In this document: positions 1 to 5,481 of the stretch, in pieces | Numbering within the stretch: position 1 is the stretch's first letter | Layout of the letters: each line of letters opens with the position of its first letter | Source of the DNA: Verrucomicrobiales bacterium | Lineage (GTDB): Bacteria > Verrucomicrobiota > Verrucomicrobiia > Limisphaerales > Palsa-1400 | DNA: 5,481 bases | Direction of reading: 5' to 3' | Assembly: GCA_028293405.1 (NCBI GenBank) | Contig: JAQGOW010000006.1 | Span: forward strand, 1 to 5,481 | The notes under the pieces: model-generated | Told to the model about the DNA's origin: nothing | The model's input: the letters and a program-made list of their open reading frames with translations, nothing else | The model's database searches: none | Position numbers and translations under genes: made by a program

Positions 1-144
1 AAAAGCCAAATTTCAGTGGGCTTGAACCAAAGCCTGGTGGTCAAAGTTACTAAAATCACCGCAAAAACCGTCACTGTCTATGTAGACGGTGAAGCAGCAC
101 CACGGGACTTGATCTTGGATGCCATCAAAGAGGCGCGGAAATGA
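1..144 (+). CDS. 3' end of an upstream gene, possibly a GspC/PilP-like secretion component (partial)
   Basis: Frame 1 is open from the first base to a TGA at 142-144, giving the last 47 residues of a protein that starts outside the window. The tail has two short beta-like stretches (around SLVVKVTKI and KTVTVYVDG) followed by a charged helix-like end, DAIKEARK. Its stop overlaps the ATG of the secretin gene as ATGA, so the two are very probably co-transcribed and translationally coupled. The fragment is too short to identify. The pattern of a beta strand, 'V.KI....V.V..DG', then a short helix resembles the C-terminal beta domain of periplasmic GspC/PilP-type proteins that are often encoded just before secretins, but this is a guess from position and general look, not a family match. 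The reading frame itself is well supported; the function is not. Confidence 0.6.
   Translation, partial: KSQISVGLNQSLVVKVTKITAKTVTVYVDGEAAPRDLILDAIKEARK
127..133 (+). promoter_or_regulatory. Ribosome binding site for the secretin gene
   Basis: AAAGAGG lies inside the end of the upstream gene, 7 bases before the ATG at 141. It is a purine-rich Shine-Dalgarno-like match at normal distance and supports initiation at 141. The in-frame ATG at 192, which begins a tidier signal peptide, has only weak purine runs upstream. Confidence 0.5.
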
Positions 145-1865
145 ACGCCGAAAAAACGACCAAATTATCAGTTGAGACTGTAGAAAAGCCTATGAAAATC
201 AAATTGTCCCTCATTCTCGCCGTTGCACTTGCCGCCTGCGGCATCTGTCACGCCGCAGGCACGGACGCCGCTAAAAGCAAAGCCGCTCCCGCCGAAGGCA
301 TGAAAGCGGTGACTAACGCGCCATCTGAAGAGATTGCCGCAGTCATCGAGTTTAATTCCGACACCACGCTGCCCCAGGCAGTGCAAACGCTGGCGCGGTC
401 GGCTGGAATCAACATCCAATTCGACCCCGCGCTTATTAACCAGGTCAAGCCAGACGGCACGCCGATGCCGCCGCCGGTGGTGAACGCTGTGCGATGGGAG
501 AACATCACAGCGAAACAAGCTTTGAACGCGCTGCTTGAAAACTACAATTGGCGAATGGTGCAGGACGTCAGCACCGGTATCTCCCGTGTCACCCGCAAAG
601 ACACCAACTCCGAGCCGATGGTCACCACGGTGGTGCAACTCAATTACGCCAGCCCAACCAATATCGCGGCCGCAGTCACGAATACGCTTTCTAAAACCAG
701 CAGAATCATCCCCGACCATCGCACAAGCCAGATCATTGTCCTGACGCAAGAGAAGGAACTGGAAGGGCTCATCGCGTTAATTAAGAAGCTTGATCGCGCA
801 ACCCGCCAGGTCTTGATCGAAGCCAAGATCATAGAGACGACGCGCAATCCTCGCTCGGTTAAAGGAGTCAATTGGACAGATACACTTTCAGCTCAGAACG
901 TGACGTTCGGAAACGGCATCACGACCGGCACGGTTAATTCGCTGCAAACAACGGGCAGCGGAACCGGTGCGGGATCCACGACGACGCCAAACGCCGGTCA
1001 TGTGCTTTCGGGTGGAGGCGGTGGTTTGTCCGGCGGTTTGACTAATGTCACATCACTTGTGACCCAGGTTGGCAACGGTGGACTCAGCTTGAACACAGCC
1101 CGCGGTTTCAGCCCGGCCACTGCGTTTCTAAACGCCGACGGCGTTCACGCTGTGATGAGTTTCCTCAATTCAGACTCCGACACCAAGAACCTCGCCTTGC
1201 CGCGCACCGTGGCATTGGATGGCGTGCCGACCGAACTATCAGTGGTTCGTAACGTGCCGATTTTCGAACAGGAGCAAAGCCAGGCGGCCGGTTCCGGATC
1301 ACCTCTGGCAACAGCCAAGCCGAATTACGAGAAAAAGGTCGGCAACACGATCATCAACGAAGTCGGCATCAAGCTAAATGTTGTCCCACGCATCGTCGGC
1401 ATGACGAACGTCATGATGTCAGTCGCGCCGGAAATTTCAGTGAAGGAGCCGCAACTTGAAACGCAAGTGCTAGGTGGCTTCCCCAACTCCGCCCCAGTTT
1501 TCTCACGTCGCAAAATCACGACGGACGCCGTCGTTCCCAGTGGTTACACACTCGTGCTCGGTGGGTTGGATAATGACAACACCGCGAACGTTTCAACGAA
1601 GGTTCCGATCCTTGGAGATATTCCCGGACTGGGCTTTCTGTTCCGCAGCTCGGATAAGCAACGCGCCAAGCAAAACCTCCTCATCTTCGTCACGCCAACG
1701 ATTGTGGATGACAGCGATTATCAGCAAACCCCGTCAGATTTCCTGAAGACAAGATTTGCGCCAATGCCCGAGAAGGACGAGAGCGCATGGGATAGCGCGA
1801 AGCCCTACGACTGGACCAAGCCAAATAACCCTGACGAGCCTGTTCGTAGCCCGAAAGCCAACTAA
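141..1865 (+). CDS. Outer-membrane secretin (GspD/PilQ superfamily, type II/IV pilus-like system)
   Basis: A 574-residue protein that should form the multimeric outer-membrane channel of a type II secretion or type IV pilus-like machine. Residues 18-38 are a signal peptide (MKIK, then a hydrophobic core); LAAC at 30-33 is also a possible lipobox. Residues about 66-150 look like an N0/STN-type domain (LPQAVQTLARSAGI, later a VRWENITAKQAL segment). Residues about 162-222 are one secretin N1-type domain (VVQLNYASP, then a helix ending IALIKKLD). A Gly/Ser/Thr-rich insertion covers 256-320. The secretin core is about 335-525 and contains VGIKLNVVPRI (408-418), PSGYTLVLGGL (466-476), the hallmark VPILGDIPGLGFLF (488-501) and NLLIFVTPTIV (512-522). 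A Pro/charged tail of about 50 residues follows. It has fewer N domains than typical GspD and no AMIN domain seen in many PilQ, so the subtype is open. I use ATG 141 for the ATGA overlap and nearby AAAGAGG; ATG 192 is the alternative. Secretin identity is near certain, the exact system is not. Confidence 0.95.
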   Translation: MNAEKTTKLSVETVEKPMKIKLSLILAVALAACGICHAAGTDAAKSKAAPAEGMKAVTNAPSEEIAAVIEFNSDTTLPQAVQTLARSAGINIQFDPALINQVKPDGTPMPPPVVNAVRWENITAKQALNALLENYNWRMVQDVSTGISRVTRKDTNSEPMVTTVVQLNYASPTNIAAAVTNTLSKTSRIIPDHRTSQIIVLTQEKELEGLIALIKKLDRATRQVLIEAKIIETTRNPRSVKGVNWTDTLSAQNVTFGNGITTGTVNSLQTTGSGTGAGSTTTPNAGHVLSGGGGGLSGGLTNVTSLVTQVGNGGLSLNTARGFSPATAFLNADGVHAVMSFLNSDSDTKNLALPRTVALDGVPTELSVVRNVPIFEQEQSQAAGSGSPLATAKPNYEKKVGNTIINEVGIKLNVVPRIVGMTNVMMSVAPEISVKEPQLETQVLGGFPNSAPVFSRRKITTDAVVPSGYTLVLGGLDNDNTANVSTKVPILGDIPGLGFLFRSSDKQRAKQNLLIFVTPTIVDDSDYQQTPSDFLKTRFAPMPEKDESAWDSAKPYDWTKPNNPDEPVRSPKAN

Positions 1866-1872
1866 CGCGTGC

Positions 1873-1879
1873 AAGGAAA
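1873..1879 (+). promoter_or_regulatory. Ribosome binding site choosing ATG 1887 for the large NHL/cohesin gene
   Basis: AAGGAAA sits 7-9 bases before the ATG at 1887 and is the best Shine-Dalgarno match in the gap between the secretin stop (1865) and the next gene. The GTG at 1869, which would give the longest frame, has no such sequence upstream. The third candidate, ATG 1932, has only a weak CAGG before it. Confidence 0.6.
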
Positions 1880-1886
1880 CGAACCT

Positions 1887-4800
1887 ATGCAACACACGCG
1901 AGTTCATTTCGAAAGCATAGCCAGGCCAATTATGAAAACTATTTTTCGCAACTTCGCCCCAGCGGCAGCGCTCTCGGTCGCATTGTTGTCCTTCGCGCTG
2001 AATGCCAGCGCCGAAGTGGATGTGCAAACTCTCGGCGGAGGTCGATTGACCGCCGGTGGTCATGACTACGGTAACGCCGACGGTAATACCTACACCCAGG
2101 CGCAATACAACACGCCTTGGGCAACGGCCCTGGACTCATCCGGTAACATGTTTATGGCGGATCGTTTGAATAATTCGATTCGCAAGATCTCATTTATAGG
2201 CAATCTACAAAACAGCCAAACGGCTACCTACCTGTCGAATTTGAGTGCGCCAATCGGGGTTGTGGTCGATAGCGCTGACAATCTCTATGTGCTGACCAGC
2301 GATAACGTTATTCGCAAATACAACCTATACAAAAATCTCGTCTCGTCCAATTACCTCGGCAACGTGTCCGGTCCAAGCGCGATGACGCTCGCACCGAACG
2401 GCAGTAGCCTGTATGTCTGTTATACGAGCGGCTCCATTTATGAAGTTTATCAAAATGGAACAACCCGTCTGGTGTTGAGCAATTGCGGAACGATGCGTGG
2501 CATTGGCGTTCTTCCCAGCGGCGAAATCGTCGTCAGCCTCGGCAACAGCACATCGTTTACGAACGCGATCATCGTTTGCTCGACGAACAGCCCGAATCCC
2601 GCGAATCCCGTGATTCGTTTATTGGCCGGTAATAATGGTACCGGCTTCGTCGATGGCGCAGCCAGCTTTGTGAAATTTAATGGCCCACATGGCCTCGCTG
2701 TCACTGTTGACGGCAAGGTCGTTGTCGCGGATCGCTACAACAATCGCGTTCGCGTCATCGATGGCTCGGGCACGACCACGACGCTTTATGGTGTCGATCA
2801 AACGAATTGGAATCTAGGGTATTTCCCCGGTTGGGCTGATGGGAACCAGACCGATGCCGCCGCTCGTGAACCTGTGAGCGTCTGCATTTCAACTAACGGT
2901 TTTGTTTTCACGACGGAAGTTTACTACCACATTTTGCGTGAAGTGACTGGCAGCGGGTTGACCACTGGCACGACTGGCGGCGGCACTAACGTCGTCACGG
3001 TAACTGTTCCTCCTCCATCGTTCGCACCTAATTGTGGTTACTATCCGCAATGCCAGACGATCACTGTCACGACCGGTGGCGGCAACGTTTACTACACCAC
3101 GGACGGTTCGGAACCGACCACCAACAGTTTATACGTTGCGACACCAAACAACGTCGGCACCTTCACGTGGTGCAACGCAACCAACAGCCTGGTGAACCTA
3201 AAAATGAAGGCGTTCCTCGGCACAAACTTCAGTGCGACTGTTACAGGTGTTTCGTGTGGAGATAATGAAATTGGTATCACGAGAGACGTAGTCGCAGGAG
3301 TCGGGTCGACAGTGGTTGTTCCAGTCGTCGTCACTCTTCAATCCAACGGTGTTCTGAAGTCGCTTCAATTCCGCGTTGAAGTAACCCCTGCCAATGGTGC
3401 GCCGGACATGATCAGCGATTTGCAAGTCATTCCAATCACATCGAACGACTTCGTTCGCGTCATCGCTCCGGGTGCAAACGTTACCTATTCCATGTTTCCA
3501 TATACGACCGGGAGCAACGGTCGTGGCTTAGTAGTGTCGGCTGCTGGAGCAAGCTCCGGATTTACTGTTAACAACCAAGCGGTGGTAGCGCTCTTGAAAA
3601 TTGCCGTCCCGAAGACCTGCACAGTGGGACAAACGTATCAGATGAATATTCTTTTCCCCTCGGGCACATCGGACGGCGTGCAGGCGGAGGTTCCGTTGAC
3701 TATTTTGCCAGCACGGAATTTAACGATTCAAACTGTTCAATACCTCGCCGGCGATTCGGCGAGCGGTCGTTGGTATAATGCGGGCGAATTTGGTGATTCC
3801 ATCCTTTCAAGTTCGGATGTGAATAACGCCCTTTACGCGGCAGCTGGTATCCGCAAACCATATGAATTTACCGATGCATTCCAAGCGATGGATACGTGGC
3901 CTGAAACACCAAGCCAGATCGGAAACGGCTTCATCACCTTCTTGGATTGGCAAACGATCCTGTTCCGCTCAGTCGGTATCGACACGAACAATTGGTTGCG
4001 CTACTGGGGCGCGAATGGATTGCAGGCGCACACCTCGACTTCACAGGTTGTCACGCCCCACAGTTTGACCCCAAAAACGATTGCAACCCCCGGCAACATT
4101 TGGTTGCGTCAGGCGGCGATTGGTTCCGGTGTGGCTGTGAACCAACTTCCCGGTAACGTTTGCTCGATGCCCGTTTACGCGAAAGTCGCGCCCGGGTATA
4201 ATTTGGCCGGTTTGCAGTTTCGTGCAACGCTTGTCCCCGAAGGCGCAGCTCCGACACCTGGAACAATCACCTTCACACCGGCTGCTGGTATGGCTGGGGG
4301 TCAGATTCTGCCGGGGCTTTCCGCAAACGATATCGTTTGCGCATGGTCCCTGGGTGCATTTGCCTCGCCTTTGCAGAACAGCAATTATATCGGTCAAATC
4401 AGCTTCACCGTTCCAAGTGGAGCGCAGCCCGGTCAACGCTATAAGCTGCAATTCTCCTATGTTGATGGCGCGCCCGATCTCAATACGTTCTATCAATTGG
4501 AAAGTTTCCCGGGTTCCGTCTGGGTGATGTCGACCGCGGCCACTTCGCCTTCGTCGACCTCTGACGAATGGAAAACCGCATTTTTTGGCAGCGTGACTAA
4601 TGGACTCGCCGCGGACAACGCGGATGCCGACGGTGACGGAGTTCCGAACTGGAAAGAATTCCTCGCTGGCACGAACCCTACCAATGCGGCGTCTTGCCTG
4701 CAGTTCACTTCCGCAGTGTCTGGGTCCGGCAGCACGACGTTAACATGGCTCAGTGCTCCCGCTAAGAATTACGCGATCGAAGCGGCTTCGTCTATCAACG

Positions 4801-4910
4801 CGACTACCTGGACCACACTCGGCAGCGTGACAGGTGACGGCACAGTCAAACAAGTCACCGAGCCGAATACCGGCGCGGCCCAATTCTACCGCATCCGCTT
4901 ACAGCCATGA
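1887..4910 (+). CDS. Large exported NHL-propeller / cohesin-like / dockerin-like / TSP3 protein
   Basis: A 1007-residue exported protein (numbered from ATG 1887). A signal peptide starts at the internal Met16 and probably ends NASA|E (42/43). Six NHL-like blades follow at about 74-102, 120-145, 161-189, 201-230, 263-293 and 327-352, with motifs such as GNMFMADRLNNSIRKI and GKVVVADRYNNRVRVI. A chitobiase/beta-hexosaminidase C-terminal-like domain is at about 377-454 (VYYTTDGSEPTTNS). A cohesin-like beta domain at about 457-607 contains STVVVPVVVTL and LKSLQFRVEV. A dockerin-like segment at about 621-707 has two loops ending SSSDVNNAL and FLDWQTILF. A second cohesin-like domain is at about 735-882 (LAGLQFRATLV). 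A TSP3/EF-like calcium loop has D913, D915, D917 and E924. A C-terminal beta module ends FYRIRLQP. There is no enzyme active site that I recognise. The likely role is binding or scaffolding at the cell surface or outside the cell; this is inferred from domains. It is co-directional with the secretin (21-nt gap) and overlaps the next gene by 4 nt. The frame stays open up to GTG 1869, and ATG 1932 would give a bare signal peptide. Confidence 0.9.
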   Translation: MQHTRVHFESIARPIMKTIFRNFAPAAALSVALLSFALNASAEVDVQTLGGGRLTAGGHDYGNADGNTYTQAQYNTPWATALDSSGNMFMADRLNNSIRKISFIGNLQNSQTATYLSNLSAPIGVVVDSADNLYVLTSDNVIRKYNLYKNLVSSNYLGNVSGPSAMTLAPNGSSLYVCYTSGSIYEVYQNGTTRLVLSNCGTMRGIGVLPSGEIVVSLGNSTSFTNAIIVCSTNSPNPANPVIRLLAGNNGTGFVDGAASFVKFNGPHGLAVTVDGKVVVADRYNNRVRVIDGSGTTTTLYGVDQTNWNLGYFPGWADGNQTDAAAREPVSVCISTNGFVFTTEVYYHILREVTGSGLTTGTTGGGTNVVTVTVPPPSFAPNCGYYPQCQTITVTTGGGNVYYTTDGSEPTTNSLYVATPNNVGTFTWCNATNSLVNLKMKAFLGTNFSATVTGVSCGDNEIGITRDVVAGVGSTVVVPVVVTLQSNGVLKSLQFRVEVTPANGAPDMISDLQVIPITSNDFVRVIAPGANVTYSMFPYTTGSNGRGLVVSAAGASSGFTVNNQAVVALLKIAVPKTCTVGQTYQMNILFPSGTSDGVQAEVPLTILPARNLTIQTVQYLAGDSASGRWYNAGEFGDSILSSSDVNNALYAAAGIRKPYEFTDAFQAMDTWPETPSQIGNGFITFLDWQTILFRSVGIDTNNWLRYWGANGLQAHTSTSQVVTPHSLTPKTIATPGNIWLRQAAIGSGVAVNQLPGNVCSMPVYAKVAPGYNLAGLQFRATLVPEGAAPTPGTITFTPAAGMAGGQILPGLSANDIVCAWSLGAFASPLQNSNYIGQISFTVPSGAQPGQRYKLQFSYVDGAPDLNTFYQLESFPGSVWVMSTAATSPSSTSDEWKTAFFGSVTNGLAADNADADGDGVPNWKEFLAGTNPTNAASCLQFTSAVSGSGSTTLTWLSAPAKNYAIEAASSINATTWTTLGSVTGDGTVKQVTEPNTGAAQFYRIRLQP
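2106..2942 (+). repeat. Six NHL-type beta-propeller blades (protein-level repeat)
   Basis: Six diverged protein repeats, most following the pattern P-x-G/A-hydrophobic, D-x-x-G-N-hydrophobic-hydrophobic-V-A-D, N-x-hydrophobic-R. The first, fifth and sixth blades are clearest; the third and fourth are weaker and lack the VAD core. The spacing is uneven, about 40-45 residues between early blades and about 60 between later ones. Six blades would suffice for a closed propeller. The DNA itself is not noticeably repeated, so the repeats are old. Confidence 0.75.
3255..3707 (+). other. Cohesin-like domain, copy 1 (within the large protein)
   Basis: A beta-rich stretch opens with a G-S-T-V-V-V-P-V-V-V strand pair, continues with LKSLQFRVEV, and closes with VVALLKIAVP and a YQMNIL strand. 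This order (a 'V-PV' strand, a 'gLqF.v.v' strand, a distal 'L..I.f.VP' strand) matches the cohesin-type fold found in scaffoldins and in many non-cellulosomal exported proteins. The assignment rests on pattern only. Confidence 0.55.
3747..4007 (+). other. Dockerin-like segment (within the large protein)
   Basis: Two loop-helix units. The first, GEFGDSILSSSDVNNALY, keeps D at loop positions 5 and 12 but has G and F at positions 1 and 3. The second, GNGFITFLDWQTILFRSVG, keeps the G-x-G turn and the final D. The layout and spacing resemble a type I dockerin, with most calcium ligands lost in the second loop. It lies between the two cohesin-like domains. Confidence 0.5.
4089..4532 (+). other. Cohesin-like domain, copy 2 (within the large protein)
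   Basis: This repeats the order of copy 1: VCSMPVYAKV corresponds to the VVVPVVVTL strand, LAGLQFRATLVPEGAAP to LKSLQFRVEVTPANGAP, and YIGQISFTVPSGAQPGQRY to VALLKIAVPKTCTVGQTY. The shared GQxY before the last strand is a good anchor. The two copies are diverged, so the duplication is not recent. Confidence 0.55.
4596..4691 (+). other. TSP3/EF-like calcium-binding loop near the C-terminus of the large protein
   Basis: The stretch DADGDGVPNWKEFLAGTNP has D at loop positions 1, 3 and 5, G at 6 and E at 12, a complete EF-hand-type ligand set typical of bacterial thrombospondin type 3 repeats. It is followed by a beta module with TLTWLSAPAKNYAIE and FYRIRL, a combination I associate with exported verrucomicrobial proteins. 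Confidence 0.75.
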
Positions 4911-5481
4911 GAACGCTCCAACAAAATCAACCTAAAGCGAACATGAATACGCGTCTCACCGCCCTCCTTCTTGGACTGGCTCTGTCGCTCTCGACGTCCT
5001 TGCACGCGCAAAGCGTCACCACCGTCATCTCTTCGAATCTGTTCGAGCCGAACAGTATCACGACGGATGCCAACAATATCACCTATCTGACCGATGGCGC
5101 GAACAACCGCGTCATGAAGTATAACCCGTCGACTGGCGGTTTCAGTTTGCTCGCCGGCTACATCGGTGGATCTGGCACAGCGAATGGCACCGGGATTTCC
5201 GCCCGATTCTATCAACCTGCTGGAATCGTTGCTGCTCGTGGCGGTCTCGTTGTGGCAGATTCGGGTAATCACTTGCTGCGGTTCGTTTCATTAAGCGGCG
5301 TGGTCAGCAACCTGGCTGGGGTTTACAGCGCGTTCGGCGGCTACGTTAACGGAGCGGCGAACACGGCGCAATTCAGCTTCCCACTCGGCTTGTCTGTTGA
5401 CTCCGCCGGCAATATCTACATTGCCGACTCCGGCAACGGCGCGATCCGCGTGCTCGATACGAACAATATTGTTTCGACGTA
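4907..5481 (+). CDS. Second exported NHL-repeat protein (5' part, runs off the window)
   Basis: An open frame of 191 codons starts at ATG 4907, overlaps the previous stop as ATGA (4907-4910), and runs to the window edge without a stop. Residues 13-34 form a signal peptide beginning at the internal ATG 4943 (MNTRLTALLLGLALS, probable cleavage at LHA|QS). Three NHL-type blades follow at about 45-72, 101-127 and 156-183, with VVADSGNHLLRF and NIYIADSGNGAIRVL. The linkers LLAGYIGGSG and LAGVYSAFGGYVNGAANTAQF match the 'LAG..G..dG....A.F..P.G' pattern between NHL blades. Blade spacing is regular at 55-56 residues, unlike the preceding gene. It is a diverged relative of the upstream propeller and probably a paralogous surface protein of the same operon. 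Neither ATG has a good Shine-Dalgarno sequence, so reinitiation after the upstream stop is likely. What lies C-terminal of the propeller cannot be seen. Confidence 0.88.
   Translation, partial: MRTLQQNQPKANMNTRLTALLLGLALSLSTSLHAQSVTTVISSNLFEPNSITTDANNITYLTDGANNRVMKYNPSTGGFSLLAGYIGGSGTANGTGISARFYQPAGIVAARGGLVVADSGNHLLRFVSLSGVVSNLAGVYSAFGGYVNGAANTAQFSFPLGLSVDSAGNIYIADSGNGAIRVLDTNNIVST
5039..5455 (+). repeat. Three regular NHL blades in the second NHL protein
   Basis: Three protein-level repeats of 55-56 residues, anchored by FEPNSI, YQPAGI and FSFPLGL, then a D/R-x-x-G-x-hydrophobic core and N-x-hydrophobic-R/K. More blades probably follow beyond the window, since three would not close a propeller. 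Confidence 0.75.

Noticed and set aside
168..749. A 193-codon open frame on the minus strand
   Set aside because: It lies fully opposite the secretin gene, whose + strand protein has clear family motifs; the minus product is His/Arg/Cys-rich with no recognisable domain.
1869..1886. GTG 1869 as the start of the large protein
   Set aside because: No Shine-Dalgarno sequence upstream, whereas ATG 1887 has AAGGAAA at a suitable distance; the six extra residues add nothing recognisable.
1866..1900. Inverted repeat CGCGTG / CACGCG around the ribosome site and ATG 1887
   Set aside because: Only 6 bp with a 23-base loop; too weak to call a regulatory hairpin, and no T-run, so not a terminator.
1734..2105. 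A minus-strand frame spanning the secretin/NHL gene junction
   Set aside because: It overlaps both coding ends and the next gene's signal peptide; no recognisable product or ribosome site.
3774..3779. TATAAT matching a -10 promoter box
   Set aside because: It is inside a coding region with no -35 match at the right distance and no gene start just downstream.
4041..4496. A 151-codon open frame on the minus strand
   Set aside because: It lies opposite the second cohesin-like domain, has no domain or signal peptide, and its composition is that of an antisense shadow.
4833..4859. Inverted repeat GGTGAC / GTCACC near the end of the large gene
   Set aside because: Six-bp stem with a 15-base loop inside coding sequence and no T-run; the next gene overlaps the stop, so termination here is unlikely.

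Overview
The window looks like a piece of a verrucomicrobial chromosome, most likely the Pedosphaera/Limisphaerales side of the phylum. This is inferred from protein style only: a TSP3-type calcium loop followed by a short C-terminal module ending in FYRIRLQP, degenerate dockerin-like segments, and NHL-repeat exported proteins. No 16S gene or other phylogenetic marker is present, so the assignment is tentative.

Layout, all on the + strand and tightly packed: (1) bases 1-144, the last 47 codons of an unidentified gene whose TGA overlaps the next ATG (ATGA). (2) 141-1865, an outer-membrane secretin of the GspD/PilQ superfamily, clear from its C-terminal signature. (3) 1887-4910 (the reading frame is open from a GTG at 1869), a large exported multidomain protein: signal peptide, six-bladed NHL-like propeller, chitobiase-C-terminal-like domain, cohesin-like domain, dockerin-like segment, second cohesin-like domain, TSP3 calcium loop and C-terminal beta module. 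(4) 4907 to the window end, the first 191 codons of a second exported NHL-repeat protein, again joined by an ATGA overlap. There is no gene-free stretch over 300 bases and no RNA gene, CRISPR array, IS element or convincing terminator.

The spacing (4-nt overlap, 21-nt gap, 4-nt overlap) argues for one operon. A plausible reading is that the upstream gene encodes a periplasmic or inner-membrane part of a type II secretion/type IV pilus-like machine, the secretin is its outer-membrane pore, and the two NHL proteins are its surface substrates or accessory adhesins/scaffolds. The secretin call is firm. The machine type and the link between the secretin and the NHL proteins are inference from gene order.

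The most interesting object is the roughly 1007-residue protein, which carries two cohesin-like domains flanking a dockerin-like segment in one chain, directly downstream of a secretin.
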